NCBI GenBank assembly: GCA_010093685.1
Contig: MU006234.1
Span: 1 to 64,000 of the forward strand
Reading direction: 5' to 3'
DNA from: Ophiobolus disseminans
Lineage: Eukaryota > Ascomycota > Dothideomycetes > Pleosporales > Phaeosphaeriaceae
DNA: 64,000 bases
Shown here one piece after another: positions 54,963 to 64,000 of the stretch (position 1 is its first letter; every line of letters starts with the position of its first letter). The position numbers were made by a program, and so were the translations under genes. The notes below the pieces were generated by a model, which saw only the letters and a program-made list of their open reading frames with translations, was not told where the DNA came from and did no database searches.

Positions 54963-57018
54963 TGCGACTGTGTGTGTGTGTGGGAGTTATTTGGGCGGGT
55001 TCGTGTGCGTCGTCGCGGGATGGTCAGAGTCGTGAAGTTCGCAAATCGAAATCCATGTGCGGCGGAGCCTCGCTTTTTCCGACCGCGCTAGCCGGTTTGG
55101 TGTGCTAGCGTGCAAGGAAGCACAGAGCTCCACGACACGTCCGACCATCTCGACACTTCACAGCTTCCGCCATGTCGCAAGCCACAAAATTGCGACGTAC
55201 TCTATTCGCCGAGACCAAGGCCTTGGAGCACGGGTCTTGGGCGTTCACACGCCACACACGTTGTCCATAGTATGCATGCCTGAGTTTTCACACACCCAGT
55301 TCATCTTCGACCATGATATTTTAGAAAGAGACAATGGTCACTGACCACTAATTTCATACGTTTGTAACTAATTAGAAAACTACAGACACATTCTCTCCAT
55401 GTAGTCGTCAAACTGCCCTGCCTTCTCGCTTGAGGTCTCAACGCTTGTCATAGCTTTCCCGTACCCGCTTTCATATCTCAGCTTTCCAAACAGCTGTCAC
55501 CCAATGCATCGCTCAGCTCGAGATGAATTCAAAGCATTGGTCAAGACTGAGCTCACAGCATCCCTTCAGAGGCGTCAATTGTGCTGCGCGTAAACCTCCT
55601 CAGAGTCACGGACACTATCGTAGAACGCTCTCGCAGATGCGCTTAACAAATCAGATAGACCACAACCATGAGGTACACTGCCTCCATCTTGATTCAGTTG
55701 CTGGCTTGTTGTGACGTGAGACCGGCTTCCAGAAGCTGCCCTGATACTTTGCCTTCCATATATGTGCACAATACCGCCAGCCTAGTATTAGTTCATCCAA
55801 TCTCCTTCGTCAATCGACACATCTGCCCACGAGAACACGTCAGTCTTCCAAGTCAGCTCATTGCTCCATCGCTTTCCCTAAAATTCAACACTTTCCCTAC
55901 GGTCTATCGATTCGTCATTCACCAAGCCGAACCCGGGCATATCCGCTCCGACATCTGAGAGGAAAGACGAAACATCAGCTCCCTACACGCCATCATCGGC
56001 CGTTCGCTCCGCATCTTGGGATAAAGAGTAAGTTGTTTGGTACAGTCAATTTAGGAGCGCAGTTGAATGACATATAGCAGGCCACCATTTCCGCTGTCGA
56101 CCCTTCTACCACCAATAGCCGTACTGTCAACACGCCCGCTACCACTGCTTCCTCCTCCCGTATCACAGGAAACGCCAACGATGCCAACGCGTACACCACA
56201 GCTCCAGCCCGGTCTCTGGGTGATGTGCACGCCCGAGCATCTTCATTCGGCATGGGTCGTGGTAGGACGACTACACGCCGGCCGGTTTTGGACATCGTCC
56301 AGTAAATGCGAAGTTTACCAAAACCACTAGAAACCATACTAAAAACGCTACTCCGCACCCCAATGTAACCGGCGCAAACAACTCTGCTCCGCCAGTCAAC
56401 GAAACCAAGTCTTGGAACATATCTTATAAGGTACGAGGGGCCAAACACATGACGAAGCTGAATATCCCCGAGGTGGAATAGTGAATAAGCAAAAGGCCTG
56501 GGAAGAAGACAAGCGCTATCAAATCGCGACGGATGAGGGATGACATGGATGTTAGACGTGGATCTTGCAAGAGACTTTCGGGTGGGTTATGGGATATGGA
56601 GTTAATTTGACAGAGTCGCACTTATGGCTAGATTGGGATAGATATAGATCTGGAGTACGGAGTTTTAAGTCATCCGTCACCATCAGCAACTCGTGACCGC
56701 AACTCAACACCACCACGTCTTTTGGCCACCGGCAACAGTTATACATCATTTTTCGGCCTTGAAACAGTCCTGTGAAGGTCCTGAGATGGTTCGAAGGATA
56801 TAATGATGTGAGATAAATATGAAGCCTTCTTCCAGTGTTGCCTGCTGATATCTTTCCACGACACTTTATCGCAGATCTCCCTACATGCCACCGCTATTGA
56901 GCACAGATGATTTTATTTGCCTCAGACAATTAGCATAACCAGATGACCTACTCCAGCAAACATTCCCTGCTACATGACCACCCATCGTCACGCTATCACA
57001 CTGCCCCTCCATACCAGC
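54963..57018. other. 2-kb intergenic region, uL14 upstream
   Basis: Contains the uL14 promoter. Further out is a 96-codon frame at 55668-55958 beginning MRYTASILIQLLACCDV, which looks like a signal peptide, and a Ser/Thr-rich stretch at about 56090-56306. They might be exons of a small secreted protein, but I could not join them in frame, so no gene is called. Confidence 0.4.
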
Positions 57019-57438
57019 ATGTCAGCCACCGAAACCGCTCTCCAAGCCTGGATCACCGCTCAACTCATCCCCTTCTTCACCGCCCACTACAACGTCCAAG
57101 GAAATGCCGAACTCATGATGGTCATCGACGACGCCCGCGATCTCTCCGAGCAATCGCCCGCGCGCAGCGACGACGATGCAGCGCGCATCGTGCACGCTGT
57201 TGTGCGAAGAGACCATCCGGGCCCGTTTGATCCGGAGCTCAGCGTCTCGAAGGAGGAGCTGAGATACGAGGTTAAGATTGCGACGGTGTTGATTCGGTAT
57301 TGGTATCATCGGGATTATGGATTTGATTTTGATGTTGGGAGGCTGGGCAGACGAGGGCATATTTTCTTCGGATACTTGCAGTGGTTGAGGTGTGCTAATT
57401 GTTGTTTGTGTTTAGGGCTGACCTTGCTCCGAAGATGA
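57019..57438 (+). CDS. Paralogue D of the five-member family, no tail
   Basis: 139 aa as read, without introns. SATETALQAWITAQLIPFFT AHYNV (2-25) matches the Trp-helix of paralogue C nearly residue by residue; RIVHAVVRRD (57-66) matches its second block and KIATVLIRYWYHRDYG (86-101) its third. A GRRGHIFFG segment follows. The last 16 residues are Cys/Leu-rich and may be intron read-through: a GTGTGCTAAT donor-like site begins after YLQWLR. The ATG of MSATETAL was preferred over one 15 codons upstream because the family match starts there. No function is known. Confidence 0.68.
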   Translation: MSATETALQAWITAQLIPFFTAHYNVQGNAELMMVIDDARDLSEQSPARSDDDAARIVHAVVRRDHPGPFDPELSVSKEELRYEVKIATVLIRYWYHRDYGFDFDVGRLGRRGHIFFGYLQWLRCANCCLCLGLTLLRR

Positions 57439-58044
57439 ACGGTGCTTCTTAGAAAGGGGGTTTGGAGTGGAGGAAAGAAGGGATGGGGCGAGCGGCTGAG
57501 GGGTTGTTGTTGTAGCTTTGGATATATCTACATTGACATATCCAGCTCGAGATCGCGGACGCTTGCAACTTGGCTAGGACGCCTTCAAGTTTTATGCATG
57601 ATGGGTAAGGCTCATACGGTTCATAATATCCAAAACTTCCAGCTTCTTAGATGATAACACTGCAAGACTAGCGATTACAGTTTCCTCTGGCAATACCGTT
57701 TGAGGGGTTTGAAAGTCTGAGCAGACTTTGAACGCCATTACTCACAAATCTTACTGTGTTGATGACGATTTTTACAGCGCGATTCTGTTTCAATGTCAGA
57801 AAACTACTGACCCCGCAATATCACTCCACCGGCGAAGTCGCGCAGTCAATGCTACTCCTAAGCTTCAACGCGTGACGAACTAACGAGGAGACCCAAAATT
57901 TCAATGGCCCTTCGACTCGCACACTTCTCCCCCCTACGTATACCTTTAGTCTCCCTAACTGCTGGTCAAGATTCTCCATTACCCCGCAACTTCTCAACTC
58001 GCACCTGCCCAAGTGCGCCTCAACCCCTAATCTTACGCCCCGCA
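57439..58044. other. Intergenic, no gene seen
   Basis: About 600 bp; nothing recognised beyond a possible 5' extension of the next frame from 57904. Confidence 0.5.
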
Positions 58045-59561
58045 ATGGCACCCACGCTCGTCAACCTTCTGGCCCAACACATCCCTGTCCAGGATTCTGT
58101 ACTCCGCTAGCTTGAGATCAAGGACATTATCTCGCTGACCAAGGCTTGTAAACTTTTCCGCAATTTCACGAAGGTTGTAGAAACAACGCAGTTCAATATC
58201 AACAACTTCTCGCGGCCGTTTGTGGACCCAATCGCTTTCCGCCAAATTCAGGTGAACCACAATCAGAGTTGCTATCAGTCAGTCCAATCCAGACTGACAA
58301 CGGACTGATATCCGTGCACAAAGCCGTGCACGCTAATGTTGCTATAGCAATATAATAATAAGCCTCTCTAAGGCTTGTGCGTACAGACACAACAGGTATA
58401 GCTATGCTCAAATCTTCAAATTATCCTTGTTTATGATGAGATATATGCGTGCACGGATATCAGTCCGTTGTCGGTCTGGATTGGACTGACTGATAGCAAC
58501 TCTGACCAAAATGTCTTGATCAGAGCAGATTTCACGCTTGATTTCATGGAACGGCAATCTGCGGGCCAGCGCCGTTGTCTAAGTTACCTACTTGTACAAA
58601 GAGGACAGCATGAAACTGCACTTGTGAACTTCGTGACTGCCCAAGGCTACCAGGGAGACCCAGCTGCCGCCAATAAGAACGTAAGTCAATTGAAGCCAGA
58701 CCCTTGACAAGTCCCGAGATCACTTCACTGACAGTAAATTCAAAGGTCCGGAAGTACGTTCGAGGCTCGAGATCTATGTACATCGCCAGCACCCGGTACG
58801 CCCCGTTGCAAAATATTCTGGACAGTGCGGCCACTCCCATGGCTCCATTCATAGCATGGAATAAGGTGTACTCTATCTTTCCATATACAACGTTCATCGC
58901 CAAGCGTTGTTTACTACTAAGGCATATCAAAGATTTCGCCTCTCCCCAACTACGTAACTGGCAAGATAAAGGCTTTGACGTCAGTTCCTGCACTGTCCAA
59001 GACCATCTTGCCTTGCTTAATCCAAAAGACGCTGTAAGCTCAAAGATGCGGATACCGGGTTCGCACTTGGTTGGTGACGAACGCAGCTGGATCATTCCTC
59101 TGAGTACCCACGGCCTCACACCCTCGCCGTTTCCCGACTACCTTATCGACCTCGCAAGTTTTACCGTCACTTCAGAGGCTTTGAACTCAAACAGGATTCG
59201 TTCATACGACCTGAAGACGAAATTGATCAAAACAGCTTCTTTGAAGTTTCAGTACTTCCTTGAAAATGGTGAACAGGAGCGACGTTTTTTCAAGGACAGG
59301 ACGGTAGTAGGCGTGCACCTTTTGCCGCCTGACCGGCAACCACTAAACATGAACTCTTTATTTCTCTCGAATGCGTTACTGCAGATCTCAAAGCAGGAAT
59401 CAAATAGGAAATGGACGCCATCGGAGAATGCGGGATGGATTTACCATGATGATGATATGCTGGAGATGCTGAAATTGAGATATCCGGAATTCGCAACAAA
59501 GGCTACTGAGGTAGCAAAGAAGGGCACAAAGAGGAAGCGTGATGACGTTATGGAAAAGTGA
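58045..59561 (+). pseudogene. F-box-like gene broken by a TAG codon and a MITE
   Basis: The start MAPTLVNLLAQHIPVQDSVL is followed by a TAG at 58108-58110, then LEIKDIISLTKACKLFRNFT, which together resemble an F-box. A 243-bp MITE interrupts the frame at 58263-58505 and adds stops. Coding resumes (QNVLIRADFTLDFMERQS) to 58680, a 65-bp intron follows, and the last exon 58746-59561 encodes 271 aa ending in a basic nuclear-type tail (KKGTKRKRDD). All intact parts lie in one frame. F-box proteins select substrates for SCF ubiquitin ligases; this copy is unlikely to make a full product, although the 3' exon is undamaged. Confidence 0.7.
58263..58505. mobile_element. 243-bp MITE with about 58-bp terminal inverted repeats
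   Basis: The left end TCAGAGTTGCTATCAGTCAG and the right end are inverted copies over about 58 bp with very few mismatches, reaching GGACTGATATCCGTGCAC. The core of about 125 bp is AT-rich and non-coding. The flanks CCACAA and CCAAAA may be a decayed 6-bp target duplication. Removing the element plus one 6-bp flank keeps the host frame open (VNHNVLIRADF). Confidence 0.85.
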
Positions 59562-59818
59562 GGGGCGCCTGGATGGTTTGGGCAACTAGACGGTTATTTG
59601 ACGAGTCACTTTGTAAGGTTTTCAGGTGAAGAGTGACCAGATTCATGTGCTATAAATAGGACCTTTAGCACAGTACACATCTTAATTTGGCGGCATGAGT
59701 AGTTGAGCTTAAAGGCATTTTCATTTGTTTATAGTACATCTAATACATCTGCCAGGAGTGCTTCCATGTCTTCAGAGTCCCACCAAACTCAAGCTCCACA
59801 CACCGAGATCCCCCAGGC
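59562..59818. other. Intergenic between convergent genes
   Basis: 257 bp between the 3' ends of the F-box-like pseudogene and paralogue E. Nothing recognised. Confidence 0.5.
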
Positions 59819-60795
59819 TCACTCATAGTGAGTGATGACACCCTTCACGAATGGCGTGCCGTATGGCATGCCATCGGCGTCCGAACTACGCTCAGAGGCC
59901 GTGTAGGCGTAACCGCCGTCGTACTCATCGCGACCGCCATCCATCTGAGGAGGTGGGTGATGATAGTTGTTCTGAGTAACGATGTTGGTACCTCCACCAG
60001 TATGCATCCCATGGTTGTTGAACGTACCTGATGATTATCATAGTAGTTCTGGTATGGCTGCTGCTGCTGGAAGCCGTTGAGATGGGAGGGTGGAGATGTA
60101 TAGAACCCACCTCCACCCCTAAGAACACTCCATCCTGACGACGTGGATCTACCACGCGGGAAGCCACCACGCTGGGAACCACGACCAAAGCCCTCCTGGC
60201 CACCGCGCTGACTGATGAAGGCATTGTTGTTCTTGAAGTCACTGTAGCCTCCACGACCGCCGTTGCCACCGATGCTGGCGTCGGGATGGCGACCACGGAA
60301 GCTGTTGTTGTGACCACCGCTGGTGAGGTTTGGGACCAGTGGAGGGCGCTCGTATACTCCAGGCTTGGGCATGCGAGCCGAAAACTTATCGCCGTAGATG
60401 TATGTGGCATCGTGATCTTTGCGACGCGGGTGATCCGGAGAAGGACCCTTGCCGAGTGAGTGACACTTGAAGATATCATGGCGGATAGCATGGCGGATGA
60501 AAACGGCGGCGCAAATGTCGGGATGGTCGCGGATCCAGCCGTAGTCCTTGATCTCGGCGGGAGTCATGATGGTGGAGTCGATGAGCATCAAGCGGACGCG
60601 CTCGATGGTGGAGTCAAAGTCTTCGTACACAGTGATAGTGTCGATGTTTAGGGAGGCCTTCGCCAAACATTCCTCCCACTGAGCGGTGGTCAAGGAGCTG
60701 TAGCGGTCATGCGCTGCGTAGGCGTCTTCGAAGAAGGGGACAAGCTCCTGCCGGGCCCACGCGATGTTGAGCTGAGGGTGGAAAGTATTTTTCAT
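59819..60795 (-). CDS. Paralogue E of the five-member family, long RGG/Gln-rich tail
   Basis: Two exons, 60795-60028 and 59971-59819, with a 56-bp intron (donor CAG|GTACGT, acceptor ACTCAG) give 306 aa. The helical domain spans about 1-115: AWARQELVPFFEDAY (12-26), a middle helical part, and DHPDICAAVFIRHAIRHDIF (90-109). From residue 115 the protein is disordered: SFRGRHPDASIGGNGGRGGY, RGGQEGFGRGSQRGGFPRGR, a Gln/Tyr patch (FQQQQPYQNYYDNHQ) and an acidic Tyr-rich end. The HP-x-I plus aliphatic-RH block resembles paralogue B, and both have RGG tails, so B and E may form a subgroup. RGG and Gln/Tyr tails suggest RNA association or condensation; this is inference. Confidence 0.75.
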
Positions 60796-61411
60796 TGTGA
60801 TCGTTGGCGCAAATGTAGTTTGCGAGTGTTGGCGAATGCTTGCGGGCCAATCGAGTTGAGAAGTTGAGCGAAAGAGGTGATGCTGCGGAGAAAATGCAGA
60901 GGTGGGCTTGGAAATTTATAGCGGGCGGAATGTGCCAGAAAGCGCAGTTGTCTAAGTGAAAGCGAGTTTTCGATTGCGGCCATTGCGTGACCTGCAGACG
61001 CAATTGCGGCCTTCATCCATGGGGGTGACCACGATAGAAAGGCAAAGAAGGTATTGTGGAGAGTGTAGTGATGAGTATCTAGAACGGGCGGTAACCTCAT
61101 ATATGTACTCATACTGATACCGCCATACCGCCATACCGCCTTACCGCCATCTCTCTGCATCGAAAGCCATGTAACACTAGCACTTGGAACAATCGCTTAT
61201 TCTCAACAATCTTGGTTACGTACCCGAGCAAACGCGGTATTGATGCTTATGACATATGCTCACGAGAAGCTGTCTGCGTGCCGCTACATAGCGGCTCTCG
61301 CCGCGAAAGATATCGATCGAAGCATATGTCAACAATGTAGATATGCAATGGATGAAGGGAAATCGCGAGAGAGAAATAAAGAAAGAAACATCAAGAATAT
61401 CACGACCCTGA
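60796..61411. other. Intergenic, paralogue E upstream region
   Basis: About 620 bp. A short direct repeat of CCGCCATA is present at about 61120-61140. No gene recognised. Confidence 0.5.
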
Positions 61412-63558
61412 CTATAATACTTCAACAGAACTGAGCTCCTTAAACCCACCAACCCATCGATCAAATTCGTCGTCCGTTGGTGCAATCTCGACCATAGTAC
61501 TGATCAAACCGACTTTGAGATTGGTAACGGCAGTCTTGAGTATCTCAGCCCCACCCTGCCTCACGTCAGCTTCTTTCCACGAGGTAAACTACATATACTC
61601 ACAAGCTCAATGCGGTATTTGAGGTTCGCTTTCAAATACTCTTCCGCCTTCTCGCTAGTTGTCTTGCCAGCCGCAATAGCATTCTCCAGCGCAAGTGATA
61701 GGTCAATAGTAGATGTCACTACTTCGTTGCTATGCATGTGAACGCCGCCAAGTGAAGCAGCGGTGCCGACAAGAGAACGTGAAGTAGCCCACAGTTTTGG
61801 ATCATCGCTGACATCACCGAGGAACAGAAGCACGCTGTACGCTGAAGCTCCTCCCCTGCCATCATCAAGTCCGTATATTGGGAGCTTAACTTCAGCAAGA
61901 TACAGTGTCTTCACCTCGACCGTAGCGTTTGAACTCTGTCGCTTGGACCTGAATCTGGGGGCTGTCGTCGAGACCGAGATATTCGCAGGGCCAGAGTATT
62001 GCGCCTTGATGCTGGCGACTAAAGTTGTGTTCGACGGGTTGTCCACAAGCTCGGGGTATGTATAGCCTTGGCTGCGGATGCTACGCACAGCTGTAGAAGT
62101 CCAGAAGTCGCCCGCCGCGTTCTTGTGGAAAGGAGTCAATGCTAACACCAGTCAGTCGAACATCTCCATTGTGTCGAAAAGACGACTTACGTGATTCCGC
62201 GTTCAGTACATCACCTGTAGCAATCGTAAAAGTCGACGAACTAGCTTCACACTGCTCCAGGTACGTGTTTGGGTACAGCGCCTGATGGATCGCAAGCTGA
62301 CGGTCGACGTTCGCATGGTGCAGCCAGAAAATCGGGTCGAAAGCTGCAACGCTTGGGGGTGTCATATGACCTGGTGCAAACTTGATGTGAATATTGTTAT
62401 GAACGGCTTCAATGTTACCTACAGTTGCTGCTCGTCCACAGAACGCGTCCGAAGAGACCTGAGTGAAAGTTTGATATTGCGATAAGACAGCGAAGAGCTT
62501 GCTCCGTTGAGAAGCAAGATCGCTGCGTAACCTTGCGTTGACGCCCGCTTGATCATCGCCGTTTTCAAAGGATCCACCACGTATGGTGTGATTGTATTCT
62601 TGACAGATCTGTGGACGGCCACCCTCGCCTCGGCCGGGTGGACATCCCTGAATGTTGTCAGTCAGGGCAGAGATGATGAGGCATGTAACTCACTGTTCCG
62701 TTGATCTGGGTGTTGTCAAGAGGATGGAAGTTGTAGTTGAACAACGGGTTATGAATGGCAGCTAATGTGCCATTTGGAAACGTCACTTGTGTCTTCTCAT
62801 TGGAAACAGTCAACGGAATGATGGGCTGGTCATTAGGAAGAGCTTTCGCCCAATCCCAGTACGGAACCCTCAGTTTTGTCGCTGCGTCTTGGTATTTCGG
62901 TCGTGTTGCTGCTGGAAAGTTGTTTGCGATGGCTTTTGCAACGCTTTGCAACTTTTGCTAAGATAGCTCAATATGAAGAACCGAGTATATAAAGTGCGCG
63001 CTTACCTCAAACAAAACAAGATACGGCCGGTGCCACGTACCAAACAAGACCTGGAAATGTGGACAGTATCCCATGTCGGGATTTTTCTGAATAACAGTTC
63101 CGTCTTCCAATTCCTTGTCTTCCAAACGTCCTTCGACGCCGTCCCACGAGGTCCTTATAATGTCAGGTTATGTGTAACGAGATCATAGCGGCTGGGCACG
63201 ATACTCACCAGGGCATACCATGGATACCTACTTACGATTAGTTTCGAGATAGATGTAAAGACGTTCTTGCTGCTCATATCATACCTGCAATCTGAAAGTA
63301 TGAGTCGATGGTCTTCTGATCCATCGCTTGGAATTCGGTTAAGGCAAGCAAGAAGAGGTTCCACATCTCTCCACCAGCTCGTTGGAGCTCACGAATCTCT
63401 AGCCGGGGGAAAACACCACCTGTGGCTCCAGTGATGGCGTAGTATGAGCCCGGATTCTGACGCGCTACGACATCTTTGTCATTGGCGGCGGAGAAGACAG
63501 GAGAGCTAATGGAGACGGCCGTGAGAAGCCATGCTCCGGCGAAGTGTGCGACCCTCAT
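61412..63558 (-). CDS. Secreted tyrosinase (type 3 copper oxidase)
   Basis: Seven exons, 63558-63285, 63227-63209, 63153-63006, 62957-62694, 62647-62191, 62141-61603 and 61555-61412, give 614 aa; all joins are in phase and GT-AG. A signal peptide (AGAWLLTAVSISSPVFSAA) precedes the domain. The copper A His residues are in GIHGMPW, GYCPHF and GTWHRPYLVLFE; the first sits on a 19-nt exon. Copper B is AVHNNIH and FDPIFWLHHANVDR. A C-terminal domain (YLAEVKLPIYGLDDG, SVLLFLGDVSDDP) probably shields the site until processed. The enzyme oxidises phenols to quinones, as in melanin formation or secondary metabolism. The ending ELGGAEILKTAVTNL depends on the last intron; without it the protein stops at 61561. 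Confidence 0.92.
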
Positions 63559-64000
63559 TATGTTAAAAGAATGAAAAAGTTGGGAAAGAAGACCGATGGT
63601 AATGAGGAAACGTAGACAGTAGGACAGTCATTGTCGCGCTATGGGCATGTAGTTATACCTGAACATCGCATCCTGCCCACAGACGTAATCGCGTATTGAG
63701 CCCGCAAAACGAGCAAAGAAGTAATTCCAACACCGCTTGGATACCTGAAAGAGCATGAACGAGGTAACGCATGACCTGCTGCCCTTCTAGAAGACATTAC
63801 GAAGGAGAAGCGCACGGTGGGCTTGATCGCTTGGGACGTGCTGTCAGCCGCCACTCAGCTTTGCGCCGGTGCACTGGCATCAATTTTACTAGGAACAATT
63901 CCTTCTGACTCCTGATTGTCAGCTGAGTAGTGGGAAGAGCTATAGTGGACGACTTATAGCTCGCGACGTGCCCAAAGCGCAGTAAAACAAAATATATGCC
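63559..64000. other. Tyrosinase upstream region to window end
   Basis: About 440 bp of presumed promoter; no gene recognised before the window ends. Confidence 0.5.

Noticed and set aside
55502..56330. Small secreted Ser/Thr-rich protein gene
   Set aside because: A signal-like start at 55668 and a Ser/Thr-rich stretch near 56100-56300 are present, but no GT-AG joins link them in one frame, so the gene is not called.
1..64000. tRNA genes, rRNA genes and CRISPR arrays
   Set aside because: No cloverleaf with both internal promoter boxes was found by eye (GGTTCGAA-like words occur only within coding or random sequence). No regularly spaced repeat array exists apart from the tandem repeats listed.

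Overview
The window is a chromosome end of a filamentous ascomycete (Pezizomycotina, most likely a dothideomycete; the class is an inference from gene content). It opens with an exact CCCTAA telomere array. Genes have short GT-AG introns of about 47-95 bp with CTAAC/CTGAC-like branch sites. The content is fungal: a highly reducing polyketide synthase (HR-PKS), a rhodopsin-like 7-TM protein, MFS exporters, a MYND protein, a tyrosinase, a CalB-type lipase, and transposons with damage resembling repeat-induced point mutation (RIP). Introns were placed by hand from splice consensus, reading phase and family conservation.

1-14 kb, subtelomeric metabolic genes. A complete four-exon HR-PKS (KS-AT-DH-MT-ER-KR-ACP) is transcribed toward the telomere and stops only 68 bp from the array. 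Beyond it lie a 7-TM rhodopsin-like membrane protein, a 14-TM-type MFS exporter and a P-loop sulfotransferase-like protein with a 9-nt exon. Together they look like a small secondary-metabolite locus.

14-23 kb, transposon island. A pogo-type element (15894-20716) is split by a young Ty1/Copia-type element (17140-20210) that keeps gag-protease but lacks integrase, RT and RNase H. Next to it is a second pogo-type element (20738-22855) whose transposase frame is intact except for seven TAG codons. Solo LTRs of the same Copia family lie at 35.3 and 50.5 kb, and a MITE pair brackets 35.1-36.3 kb.

23-46 kb, mostly ordinary genes: GMC oxidoreductase, Cys/Met-metabolism PLP enzyme, cyclophilin, Ent3-like epsin, Cdc1/Ted1-type metallophosphoesterase, proline dehydrogenase, a broken MYND/DUF4470-like gene, a CalB-like lipase and several uncharacterised proteins.

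46-64 kb. The most unusual part is a dispersed cluster of five divergent paralogues (46785-48312, 49157-49877, 50819-51276, 57019-57438, 59819-60795). They share a small helical domain and differ in their tails: Q/P-rich, RGG-rich or none. Interspersed are a secreted alpha/beta-hydrolase-like protein, ribosomal protein uL14, an F-box-like gene broken by a MITE and a TAG, and a seven-exon tyrosinase. I do not recognise the five-member family; it is the best candidate here for something undescribed.
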